Of a stretch of 64,000 bases of DNA, positions 53,332-61,303 are shown piece by piece. The stretch comes from Pirellulaceae bacterium (GTDB lineage Bacteria > Planctomycetota > Planctomycetia > Pirellulales > Pirellulaceae). Each line of letters begins with the position of its first letter. Positions within the stretch are counted from its first letter, which is position 1. The stretch lies in assembly GCA_019636375.1 (NCBI GenBank), contig JAHBXS010000001.1, positions 992,001 to 1,056,000 on the forward strand, in the 5' to 3' direction. A model generated the notes under the pieces. It was not told where the DNA came from, did not search any database, and was given only the letters and a program-made list of their open reading frames with translations. Both the position numbers and the translations under genes were made by a program.

Positions 53332-55305
53332 ATGAGTTCCAATACGAATATCCAAACTTACAATCGACTCGAATTACTCAAATTGATGTATTTGAGCCGC
53401 GAAGGAGACCGTCGCGAAGGAGTTTTGCATCGCCAAAGCAAAGGCTGGTTTCAAGTCGCTGGTATGGGGCATGAGTCGATGGCAGCTATTGGGCTGCTGC
53501 TCGAACCCGATGATTACGTATTTCCCTACTATCGAGATCGGGCATTGGTTCTTTCCCGGGGCGTCTCCAACGCCGAGCTGGCTCGCGTCTACTTCGCCAA
53601 ACGAAACACAGGTAGCGGTGGACGGCAAATGCCAGGCCACTATTCTAGCCGCAAACACAATATCTGGTCGGTCCCGACTCCAACCGGCGCTAATGCTCTC
53701 CCCGCCTGTGGCGTCGCTTGGTCGATGCAATTGACCGGAAAGAACAATGTCGTTGTCGCGACAGTTGGTGATGCGGCGTCGCGACAAGGCGAATTCTATG
53801 AAGCGGTGGCTTTCGCGGTCGAACGGAAACTGCCGATATTGCTGATCGTTGAAGACAACCTTTACGGGATCAGCACAAACACCGAAAAGTTCAACCCCTT
53901 CAAATTGCAAATTTTCAATGAAGACCTTGTGGTTCACGTTGACGCTCGGCACCCCGACCGCGTTTACGACGCCGCGTCTCAGGCGATTGCCAAAGCACGA
54001 GCCGGAGAAGGGCCGACGTTGATGGTCTGTGAGCTTGACCGCTTGTGCAGTCATACCAGCAGCGATGACCACCGCGTTTATCGACCTCAACACGAGATCG
54101 ACGAGATGATGACTCGCGACCCGATCAATGTCTTGGCTCAAGAATTGATCGACGCTGGCGAACTTACGGTGGATGATTGGGAAAAGATCAAACAAGAAAT
54201 CAACCAACAGGTTGATCGAGAATATATCGCCGCCGAAGGTGAGCCCGACCCGCTTGCCGACGAAGTCCTGGACCATTTGTTCGGCCCGCTGCCGGAAGCA
54301 ACGTCTCCACCACTCGAAGGAGGCCGAAAATGGAGAATGGTTGACGCAATTAACTCCGTCTTCAAGGCCGGTTTGCAGTCCGATGATCGCTACGTATTTT
54401 TTGGCGAAGACATCGAGGATCCCAAGGGGGGCGTTTTCCGCTTAACGGCCGATCTCTCCACCAATCACCCTGACCGTGTGTTCAACAGTCCGCTGGCCGA
54501 GGCCACGATCATTGGTGTCGCTACCGGGATGGCTTGCTACGGTTTAAAGCCGGTCTTTGAACTTCAGTTTATTGACTTTATGGGCCCGGCCTGGAATCAA
54601 TTGAGTCAAAATTTGGCGACGATTCGTTGGCGGACTTTCGGGGAATGGAAATGCCCCGCCGTGATCTATTCGCCGTATGGAGCTTACCTCCCTGGTGGCT
54701 CTCTCTGGCACAGCCAAGCGAACGAGGCGCTCTTCGCCCACTCGCCCGGATTCCGTGTTGTTGTCCCCAGCACTCCCGAAGATGCGGCAGGTCTGATGTG
54801 GACAGCCATGCATGCGGACGATCCAACGATCTTCTTGATCCCAAAACACTTGTTCCGACTCCAGATGGAGTGTCCGGAAGATGTCCCCGCCGTTGGTTTC
54901 GGCGAGGCTCGCGTTCGCCAAGAAGGGGACGACGTGACGGTTGTTGCATGGGGTAACTGTATCGAACAGGCCCTGGCGGCAGCCAGCGAACTTGCCGACG
55001 AATGCAGCGTCGAGATCATCGACCTCCGTTCCATTGTCCCCTGGGATCGCGATACAATCGTTGAGTCAGTCGAGAAAACCGGGCGTTTGGTGGTGGTCCA
55101 AGAAGACGGGCGTTCTTGCTCGGTGGGCCAGATGATCATCAGCGAGTTGATGAGCAACGAAGAAAGTTTCTCGCACTTCGTCAGCCCTCCCCAGCTGGTT
55201 TCCAAACCCGATGTGCATATCGGTTACAACCCGATTTATGAATACGCCGCTTTGCCCGATACCCGCCGCGTCGTCGAAGCAATTCGCAAAACTTTAGAGG
55301 ACTAG
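53332..55305 (+). CDS. 2-oxoacid dehydrogenase E1, alpha and beta fused
   Basis: 657 aa from the ATG at 53332; a TTG start 48 bp upstream is less likely. The N-terminal half is E1-alpha: GMGHESMAAIGLLLEPDD, FPYYRDRALVLSRG, and the TPP site VGDAASRQGEFYEAVAFA with IVEDNLYGIS. The C-terminal half is E1-beta: EDIEDPKGGVFRLTADL, FNSPLAEATIIGVATGMA and VVVQEDGRSCSVGQMI. Fused E1 proteins of this kind occur in branched-chain 2-oxoacid dehydrogenases. It decarboxylates a 2-oxoacid and passes the acyl group to the E2 encoded 7 bp downstream. The exact substrate is inferred, not shown. Confidence 0.9.
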   Translation: MSSNTNIQTYNRLELLKLMYLSREGDRREGVLHRQSKGWFQVAGMGHESMAAIGLLLEPDDYVFPYYRDRALVLSRGVSNAELARVYFAKRNTGSGGRQMPGHYSSRKHNIWSVPTPTGANALPACGVAWSMQLTGKNNVVVATVGDAASRQGEFYEAVAFAVERKLPILLIVEDNLYGISTNTEKFNPFKLQIFNEDLVVHVDARHPDRVYDAASQAIAKARAGEGPTLMVCELDRLCSHTSSDDHRVYRPQHEIDEMMTRDPINVLAQELIDAGELTVDDWEKIKQEINQQVDREYIAAEGEPDPLADEVLDHLFGPLPEATSPPLEGGRKWRMVDAINSVFKAGLQSDDRYVFFGEDIEDPKGGVFRLTADLSTNHPDRVFNSPLAEATIIGVATGMACYGLKPVFELQFIDFMGPAWNQLSQNLATIRWRTFGEWKCPAVIYSPYGAYLPGGSLWHSQANEALFAHSPGFRVVVPSTPEDAAGLMWTAMHADDPTIFLIPKHLFRLQMECPEDVPAVGFGEARVRQEGDDVTVVAWGNCIEQALAAASELADECSVEIIDLRSIVPWDRDTIVESVEKTGRLVVVQEDGRSCSVGQMIISELMSNEESFSHFVSPPQLVSKPDVHIGYNPIYEYAALPDTRRVVEAIRKTLED

Positions 55306-55312
55306 TTCGAAC

Positions 55313-56530
55313 ATGCCAGTTATTTCAATTCGTATCCCACAATTGGGCGAGGGGCTCCAAGAAGCCTTGTTGGTCGAGTTCATCAAACAGCCCGGTGACA
55401 CCATCAAGCGGGATGAGGCCATCTACGTGATGGAAACCGACAAAGCGACCACGGATGTCGAGTCTCCCTACGACGGGAAACTGATCGAATGGACAGTTGA
55501 AACGGGCACCGTCCTCCAGATCGGTGCTGAAATTGGCAAAATCGAGGTAGCCGAAGGGGTCAAGGAAATGCCCACAGGCCACGGACCTGCGGACTCTCAT
55601 ACCCCAAGTCCCGCAGCCAGCTCAACGAGTTCATCGTCTGGCGTCTCTTCCAGCCCCTCGACCCCAACTCGAAGCGGCGAAGGGGGTGTGATGATCCCTC
55701 CCAAAACTCGAAAATACCTCAAAGAAAAAGGTCTGCTCGACGTCGCTGACCAGATTCCTTGTTCTGGCAAAAAACTGATGCCCGAAGACGTTGACGCTTA
55801 CCTCGCTTCGGGTGGCGGAAACTCTCCTTCGGCGGCACCTTCCGCTCCACTCGTATCTAACGAACTGTTCGATGTGGTCAACTTGCCCCAATCCCAAATC
55901 GTCCTCAACTACCGCCTCGTGCGTGGGACTCAAGTCTGTGTGCCAGTGACCGTGATGAGCGAAATCAATTGGTCGGGTCTTGAGTCTGCGCGAAAACAAA
56001 CTCGCGATTCAGGCGGACCGACGGCTTTTGCGATGGCTTGCTGGTGCGTCGTCGAGGCTCTGAAGAAACACGACAAGTTCCGCAGCGTGTTGAGTGGTGA
56101 CGGACGCGCGCTTAAGGTTTTCAAACGTGTCAACCTCGGCGTTGCAGTCGCCTTGCCGGGAGATGAAATGGTGACCGCCGTTGTCAAAAATGCGGACCAA
56201 CTAGACCCTGCAGAGTTTTATCATCAACTGGCAAAACAAATCGAAATCGCCCGCAATGGCAAGGACCAAGCCGACGAGTCGACGACCTTGACGGTGTCCA
56301 ATATTGGCAAGGCGGGGATGAAGATCGGGATTCCGGCGATTGTTGCTCCTGCCGTGGCGACGTTGGCGATTGGCGAAACCTACGCCTTGCCGATCCCCGA
56401 CGGATCGGGCTTTAAATTCCAGCCCACCGTCATGGCTACGCTCTGCTTCGACCACCGCATCGCCAACGGCGTCGGGGCAGCGAATTTCATGAACGAAGTC
56501 CGCAATGCCATAGAGAATTTTAAGGTCTAA
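55313..56530 (+). CDS. 2-oxoacid dehydrogenase E2, dihydrolipoamide acyltransferase
   Basis: 405 aa. Lipoyl domain at residues 1-82 with lipoyl-lysine Lys44 in METDKATTDVE, a Ser/Pro-rich hinge (about 85-122), an E3/E1-binding domain at about 128-165 (PPKTRKYLKEKGLLDVADQI) and the catalytic domain at about 185-405. The active-site signature reads DHRIANG (His381), where most family members have DHRxxDG; Asp is replaced by Asn385. The E3 gene is not adjacent. It is co-transcribed with the fused E1 (7 bp spacing). Confidence 0.9.
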   Translation: MPVISIRIPQLGEGLQEALLVEFIKQPGDTIKRDEAIYVMETDKATTDVESPYDGKLIEWTVETGTVLQIGAEIGKIEVAEGVKEMPTGHGPADSHTPSPAASSTSSSSGVSSSPSTPTRSGEGGVMIPPKTRKYLKEKGLLDVADQIPCSGKKLMPEDVDAYLASGGGNSPSAAPSAPLVSNELFDVVNLPQSQIVLNYRLVRGTQVCVPVTVMSEINWSGLESARKQTRDSGGPTAFAMACWCVVEALKKHDKFRSVLSGDGRALKVFKRVNLGVAVALPGDEMVTAVVKNADQLDPAEFYHQLAKQIEIARNGKDQADESTTLTVSNIGKAGMKIGIPAIVAPAVATLAIGETYALPIPDGSGFKFQPTVMATLCFDHRIANGVGAANFMNEVRNAIENFKV

Positions 56531-56688
56531 GATTCTTGGCAATGCTCGAGTAATTATCGCGATCGTTTCGAGCTAATCGGTTTAGTAAAAGACACTTCTC
56601 GCTTAACGCCGGTGTTTCAAATATTGATCAAACTAAATCCCGCTGGTTCAGAGATCGTCCGGCTTAATGCACCTTGGCTTGTCCAGGT

Positions 56689-56769
56689 GATATTTCCGTT
56701 TCTTGCTAAATTCGATTGCCGCTGTTGGCCGTAATGCCGCCGGTTTTACCCGGCGGATATTTCCGTTTC
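56689..56769. repeat. 14-bp direct repeats flanking a hairpin
   Basis: GATATTTCCGTTTC at 56689-56702 and again at 56756-56769. Just before the second copy, CCGCCGG/CCGGCGG forms a 7-bp stem (56737-56756). It sits in the 592-bp gap after the E2 gene, which also holds the promoter and heptamer repeats of the next operon. Confidence 0.55.
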
Positions 56770-56921
56770 CCGATTTTTCGAATGAACGAAGCCGAACGCT
56801 CTCCAAGTCTGCGGGATTTGATGCTGTCTCGAGGAACGAAAGCAGCGTTCAGCGAGAATTTGTCGTTTTTCGCGACTTTTTTGCGATTTTTGAAAATCCG
56901 TCGTATTTTCAGATTTTTTTC

Positions 56922-56949
56922 TTGACACCATTTTTCAAACCCTTAGAAT
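56922..56949 (+). promoter_or_regulatory. Promoter of the DUF1573 operon
   Basis: TTGACA (56922-56927), 16-bp spacer, TAGAAT (56944-56949). Start of transcription is expected near 56956, so the heptamer repeats at 57001-57102 are in the 5' leader. Confidence 0.6.
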
Positions 56950-57000
56950 TGGCGCCAAAGGGTCGAGTTGGCTTTTGGAGTTTAGTCGGACCATCGGTTG

Positions 57001-57102
57001 TCCACTCTCCACTCTCCACTCTCCACTCTCCACTCTCCACTCTCCACTCTCCACTCTCCACTCTCCACTCTCCACTCTCCACTCTCCACTCTCCACTCTC
57101 CA
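57001..57102 (+). repeat. Heptanucleotide tandem repeat, about 14 copies
   Basis: (CCACTCT)n without interruption over 102 bp. It ends 21 bp before the start codon of the next gene and 5 bp before its ribosome-binding site AGGGAG. The unit is 7 bp, so changes in copy number would shift any reading frame across it. Confidence 0.95.
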
Positions 57103-57122
57103 AGTAAAGGGAGTAAACCACA

Positions 57123-57485
57123 ATGGGAGACAATTTGCGATTCATGACGATGGGGGCGATGCTCATCGCCTTGGTTGCCGGTTACGCGGCAACGGGCAAG
57201 TTGATCGAGCGTCCACCGGTCCAGCTTTGCGAATTCGAATCGGAAAACGTAATTTTGGGAGATCGACCCGTTGGTTCGGTGGTGGATCGAAACGTCGTCT
57301 GCCGTAATTATACCGACCGGCCCTGGAAAATTCGCTCGGTTCATGCGACTTGTAGTTGTGTGAGCATTGACGAACAAGTCGTTGGAAAAACGCTTGGCCC
57401 AAACGAGGAAATTCGGGTCCCGATTCAGGTCGATATTGGCTTTGCCTTGGGCTTTAAAACTCAAATGAAAAGGGGTGGTTCGTGA
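57123..57485 (+). CDS. Short DUF1573-like membrane-anchored protein
   Basis: 120 aa. One N-terminal membrane segment (MTMGAMLIALVAGYAATG), then a single immunoglobulin-like domain with the DUF1573 pattern VVCRNYTDRPWKIRSVHATC followed by SCVSI (normally ..CGC.., here CSC) and NEEIRVPIQVDIG. DUF1573 domains are common in planctomycete exported proteins; the role is unknown. It is the first gene of a four-gene unit and overlaps the next gene by 4 bp (start GTG inside GTGA). AGGGAG precedes its ATG. Confidence 0.65.
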   Translation: MGDNLRFMTMGAMLIALVAGYAATGKLIERPPVQLCEFESENVILGDRPVGSVVDRNVVCRNYTDRPWKIRSVHATCSCVSIDEQVVGKTLGPNEEIRVPIQVDIGFALGFKTQMKRGGS

Positions 57486-58564
57486 TAAATTATCGCTTTC
57501 AAAGCAGCAACTCCAAACTAGGAGTCGTGCTACTTATCAGTTTGGTTTGCCTTTCAATGAGTGCCGGTATCGTTTTGGCTCAAAATAGCACGGATCATCG
57601 TAGAATTTTTCAAGAAGTCCGCAGTCAATTGGAATCGCTTGACAATTTCTCGGTTAATGTTGTTGAAATGGCCGACAGACAGGACTTGAAGGATCTTAAA
57701 AAATCAGCCGAGCTTCGGATTGTTGTTGACCGCAAAAATGTCTTTATCGAGGGTGTCCAAGGATTGCTCTTTGATCAAAACAGACCTTTCCGACTGTTTT
57801 TGGACGGCAAACAGGTATTTATTTACGCTGATAAAACCGCAGCCGTAAACTCATACGACTGTCCTCATAAGCCAAAGTATGGAGATCCAAGATTGTATTC
57901 GGTGGGATGTTGGGAATTGGACAGTTTCGAAAATATATTTGCCTATTTGGAGAGTTACAAAAAACTTGTCTCTCAAACTTCTGAAATGCTGAATGGTATA
58001 CGGGTCAGGCGTTTTGTCTTGGAAAACGAAGGCGATCCGCCGCGTCCTGAGATGGGAAGTCAAATTGTTTTGCTGGTCGATGATCAGAATCGCGTGTGGA
58101 ATTACGAGTATATTTCGGCACATGGTCCTTTTAGTCGAACTGAGTCGTTCTATGATGATAACTTTGCCGAAGGGCGTTTTCCTAAAAAGGTAAAAAACGC
58201 CTATTGGTGGGAAATTGACAAAGTATCCGGTCCGCCCCATTCTAGCTCGGAAGTTATTTTTTCTGATTTTAGAACTGGAGAAAAACTTCCTGAAAACGGA
58301 TGGGAGGCAATCCAACCTGAGGTGGGTGCGCCTGTTGTTGATATCCGAATTCGAGAGCGACTGGGCTATTGGAATGCTGATAAGTCCTTGTCTGAGTATT
58401 CTCCTGTAACAAAAGACGAAAGGATTGTTTCTTCAATCGAACCTGCAAATTCAAAACCTGGAAATCGACAGGGAGTCGGTTTCTGGATTTTTGTGTCCAT
58501 TGGCGTTACCACTTTAGCGCTGGCCTTGCTGCTATGGTATCGGGGACGGGATCAGAAGTCGTAG
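57482..58564 (+). CDS. Exported protein with C-terminal membrane anchor, unknown function
   Basis: 360 aa. A signal segment at residues 13-33 (GVVLLISLVCLSMSAGIVLA) is followed by an outer domain that resembles LolA-like/DUF2092 lipid-binding sheets in length and layout (IFQEVRSQLESLDNFSVNVV, then alternating strands), and a C-terminal membrane helix (GFWIFVSIGVTTLALALLLWY) with a basic end. GTG is the start and overlaps the previous stop. The LolA-like reading is a guess from pattern only. Confidence 0.6.
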   Translation: MINYRFQSSNSKLGVVLLISLVCLSMSAGIVLAQNSTDHRRIFQEVRSQLESLDNFSVNVVEMADRQDLKDLKKSAELRIVVDRKNVFIEGVQGLLFDQNRPFRLFLDGKQVFIYADKTAAVNSYDCPHKPKYGDPRLYSVGCWELDSFENIFAYLESYKKLVSQTSEMLNGIRVRRFVLENEGDPPRPEMGSQIVLLVDDQNRVWNYEYISAHGPFSRTESFYDDNFAEGRFPKKVKNAYWWEIDKVSGPPHSSSEVIFSDFRTGEKLPENGWEAIQPEVGAPVVDIRIRERLGYWNADKSLSEYSPVTKDERIVSSIEPANSKPGNRQGVGFWIFVSIGVTTLALALLLWYRGRDQKS

Positions 58565-58603
58565 TTTCAAATCGCAATTTGAGTTTAGTTTCTTCCTGGA
58601 GCG

Positions 58604-58975
58604 GTGCCGGTGACACGTAAGGCCCAACATCGTGAATCAATGCTCAGTGGACGGTTCTGGCGCAAATTTGCGAATCTGCCAGCGGCAATGGTTCTGCTTC
58701 TTGCCGCTTTGCTGAAGTTGATCGCGTTCTCCCGAGGCAACGTCTCTGGTTGGAACTGGGATTTGACTCAAGCTGGGACGGTGGGGCTGGTCAGCCTGGA
58801 AATTTCAATCGCTTTTTGGTTGGTTTCTGAACTCAATAAAGTCTGGATTCGACGCGTCGCATTGGTCCTGTTTTCAGTTTTCGCCGTGGTCTCGTTGGCC
58901 AAATGGTTAATGGGGGCTCCAACGGTGATTCGAATGGTGGATGGCAAGGTGCATCAGGTACAAAAGAACTGGTAG
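58604..58975 (+). CDS. Small MauE/DoxX-like membrane protein
   Basis: 123 aa. About four hydrophobic segments: AAMVLLLAALLKLIAFS, AGTVGLVSLEISIAFWLVS, VALVLFSVFAVVSLAKW and a short last part. The first helix with AALLKL is like the start of MauE/DoxX-type redox-associated proteins, but no Cys motif is seen, so the label is tentative. It starts with GTG 39 bp after the preceding gene and lies 7 bp before the DUF1559 gene, so all four are likely one operon. Confidence 0.5.
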   Translation: MPVTRKAQHRESMLSGRFWRKFANLPAAMVLLLAALLKLIAFSRGNVSGWNWDLTQAGTVGLVSLEISIAFWLVSELNKVWIRRVALVLFSVFAVVSLAKWLMGAPTVIRMVDGKVHQVQKNW

Positions 58976-58982
58976 ATTTCCG

Positions 58983-60068
58983 ATGAGAAATTCAAAACAA
59001 GTTCGTCGCTGTGAGAAATTCCTGCGCAAGGGATTCACGCTTATCGAATTGCTGGTGGTCATTGGAATCTTGTCGATTTTGATCGGGCTGATTCTGCCTG
59101 CGGTTCAAAACGTTCGCGAATCGGTTCGGAACTTAAGCTGCAAAAACAATCTCCGACAAATCGGCGTGGCAGTTCTCAATTTTGAAAACCAACTCCAACG
59201 ACTTCCCCCTGGGACGATTGGCTACGGAGACGCGATTGATTGGAACGATTTCCGCAATGTTCCCTCCGGTCCCTATTGGCGACATGTGCAGCACACTTCT
59301 TTTATGGGGATCATTCTCCCCTATATTGAGGCGACGAATGAGCAAGACCTCATGCCCCGAGCAATGTTTGACACGAGTCGACATTTGGTGAATTACACCG
59401 ATGGGGTGACAAACACGCCGCTGTATAGTTGGTTCGGTGAAGTTCCTGGGTTTTTGGAACTGGCTCAGACGCGCGTCCCCCTGTTTCTTTGCCCATCAGA
59501 CAACATGGCTGAACTTGGCGGCGGAGTCAAATATTCGGGCGGGAGCCAACCGGTGACCGTCTATGGTGTGAATACCGATGCGATCAGTTTCGTCCCTTTT
59601 TTGGATGACGAATTGCCCGGCAATTATGTGGGGACCAATTACGCTGGGTGTGCGGGTGCCTATTCGGGTGGCAAACATCCCGATCCGTCGCGTCAGCCCT
59701 ATATCGGGGTGATGAGCAGCGGGCATCCCTATCGCCTCCGAGATTGCCGCGATGGCACAAGTCAAACGGTGATGTGCGGCGAGACTCTTGGTGAGATCAT
59801 TGATGGGTCGAGAAACTACGTTCATCCGTGGTTGATCGGAGGATTGGCTCGCGGGAAAGGTGTGGTTCCCTGGATGGAGCCTCCCCCCAGTGGTCGTCTC
59901 ATCGGTCACGGTCGATATGCTTCGCCGTTTGGTTTTGCTTCTCAGCATTCAGCAACCGCGAATTTTGTGTTTGTTGACGGCAGCACACATTCTTTGGCTC
60001 GCGAAATCGACTGGATGGTATTTTACCAACTCTGCGGCTCACAAGACGGTGCAACAGTGACTTTCTAA
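58983..60068 (+). CDS. DUF1559 prepilin-like protein
   Basis: 361 aa. Type IV pilin-like leader and helix: KGFTLIELLVVIGILSIL with the prepilin peptidase cut before Phe and Glu at +5. The DUF1559 domain has QNVRESVRNLSCKNNLRQIG, LPPG and the C-terminal FGFASQHSATANFVFVDGS. These proteins are greatly expanded in planctomycetes and presumed to be surface or pseudopilus components. The ATG at 58983 fits the leader; the frame is open a little further upstream, overlapping the preceding gene. Confidence 0.92.
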   Translation: MRNSKQVRRCEKFLRKGFTLIELLVVIGILSILIGLILPAVQNVRESVRNLSCKNNLRQIGVAVLNFENQLQRLPPGTIGYGDAIDWNDFRNVPSGPYWRHVQHTSFMGIILPYIEATNEQDLMPRAMFDTSRHLVNYTDGVTNTPLYSWFGEVPGFLELAQTRVPLFLCPSDNMAELGGGVKYSGGSQPVTVYGVNTDAISFVPFLDDELPGNYVGTNYAGCAGAYSGGKHPDPSRQPYIGVMSSGHPYRLRDCRDGTSQTVMCGETLGEIIDGSRNYVHPWLIGGLARGKGVVPWMEPPPSGRLIGHGRYASPFGFASQHSATANFVFVDGSTHSLAREIDWMVFYQLCGSQDGATVTF

Positions 60069-60128
60069 TTGATCGTTCGTAAAGGCCAATCGGTCGATTC
60101 AATCCCCCTTCAGCGACATAAATCGATT

Positions 60129-60277
60129 GTAACCGTTTACGAGCTCGTCGTTGAAACATAACCAAATCCCGCTTTGGCGAATCACTTATTCCATGCGTGT
60201 TCTCGAGGCGTGCTCCTTCGTTGCGTCCGCCTTTTCACGGATTGAAAAGTCACGTGACCGTTCACTCTGTGAACGGT
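60129..60277 (+). repeat. Dispersed two-hairpin element, copy D
   Basis: GTAACCGTTTACG, TCGTCGTTGAAACATAACCA, CTTTGGCGAATCAC, GAGGCGTGCTCCTTCG, then CCTTTTCACGGATTGAAAAG and CCGTTCACTCTGTGAACGG. The best preserved of the four copies (A to D). Confidence 0.85.
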
Positions 60278-60366
60278 TGCGGCAGGCGAGACGCCCGCGA
60301 TCCCGGGAAAGCGAGCGTATTTGCTGCCAATGGGGTCACAGCAAAGGCAAGGGCAAAGGTGAAACT

Positions 60367-60718
60367 CCCCCGGATGAAATCCGGGGGCATCCGGCTTTTG
60401 GGGGGAAGGGTGGTAGGCGCTTCTGCTGCTTTAGGGAGGTGGTAACCATCCCCCGGTTAAAAACCGGGGGCATTCGCGAAACCAATGACATTCATCGAAC
60501 TGAGGGCGTTCGGTGAACCGTGAAGGTGGTGCTCGAAGCCCCCGGTTAAAAACTGGGCGCATTCGCGAAACCAATGACATTCATCGAACTGAGGGCGTTC
60601 GGTGAACCGTGAAGGTGGTGCTCGAAGCCCCCGGTTTTTAACCGGGGGAGGCTCACTTTCAGCCTAATAAGAGGCGATAAAAAACACAAAAAGAATGCCC
60701 CCGGTTTTTAACCGGGGG
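60367..60718. repeat. Cluster of five 21-bp C5GG hairpins
   Basis: CCCCCGG(N7)CCGGGGG palindromes at 60367-60387, 60450-60470, 60539-60559 (decayed), 60628-60648 and 60698-60718. The inner sequences alternate between GGTTAAAAACC and GGTTTTTAACC, so some are in opposite orientation. No transposase gene for them is in the window. Confidence 0.85.
60450..60648 (+). repeat. 89-bp tandem duplication including a hairpin
   Basis: The unit of hairpin plus GCATTCGCGAAACCAATGAC ... GGTGGTGCTCGAAG is present twice with an 89-bp period (60451 and 60540), nearly identical, then ends in a third hairpin. A recent duplication is likely. Confidence 0.85.
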
Positions 60719-60849
60719 ATTTTTACCTCTAAGCCTTTGCGTAACCGTTCACGGTCTTAGCCTTGAAGTAGGCTTAGAACTGACAGGTTGTTGAGCTTGG
60801 CGTTGATTGAATAATACAAAAAATCGAAGACGTTGCGTTTTTTTGCTCG

Positions 60850-61070
60850 TGGTAATGGCGATCCACATTCGTTCGTGGTATCTTTGCCCCGCTTCGCCTC
60901 GGGTGCCTTAGGCGATTTTCCGGTGGTTTCTAGGAAGTACTGGAATCCTTTTTTGCCTTGGCCAACGCCAATTCTAACTCAGCAATTCGCGCAGCCTGCT
61001 CTTCCAGTTGTGCCGCCTGTTTGGCGACCAAGTCCCTCAGTTCCGCGATGACTTTATCCCTGCTGTCCAC
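60850..61070 (-). pseudogene. Remnant of an IS66-family transposase
   Basis: From GTG at 61070 on the minus strand: DSRDKVIAELRDLVAKQAAQ then LEEQAARIAELELALAKAKK and DSSTS, the N-terminal coiled coil of IS66 TnpC-type transposases with its KDSxxSS motif. A TAG follows where SKPPS would come; in another frame GKSPKAPEAKRGKD continues the family pattern. The rest of the transposase and the ends of the element are not seen, so it is an old fragment. Confidence 0.6.
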
Positions 61071-61303
61071 GCCCGAACAGTGGCAAAACCCCCAAAACTA
61101 AGCACTACCTATTTTCGGGCCGGATACATCGATATAACTCAAAAAAAAACGCCAAGATTCTATTGAGCCGAGCGAAATTCTCTTGGATTTGGGAGAGAGC
61201 CTCAGCGTTTTTTGGGGCACGGTTACGTGTCCGAAAAGTCTAGGGGAATGTCGCGGCGGACTTGTCGTTCCGTGCGATCAGTTTTTATCAAAGCGGTTTG
61301 TGC

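Noticed and set aside
53374-54276. Long minus-strand open frame
   Set aside because: It is antisense to the E1-alpha half of the fused dehydrogenase, which has clear family motifs.
56909-57166. Minus-strand open frame with repeated GEWRVES peptides
   Set aside because: It is only the translation of the CCACTCT repeat. Such WRVESGE frames are well-known false genes, and it has no ribosome-binding site.
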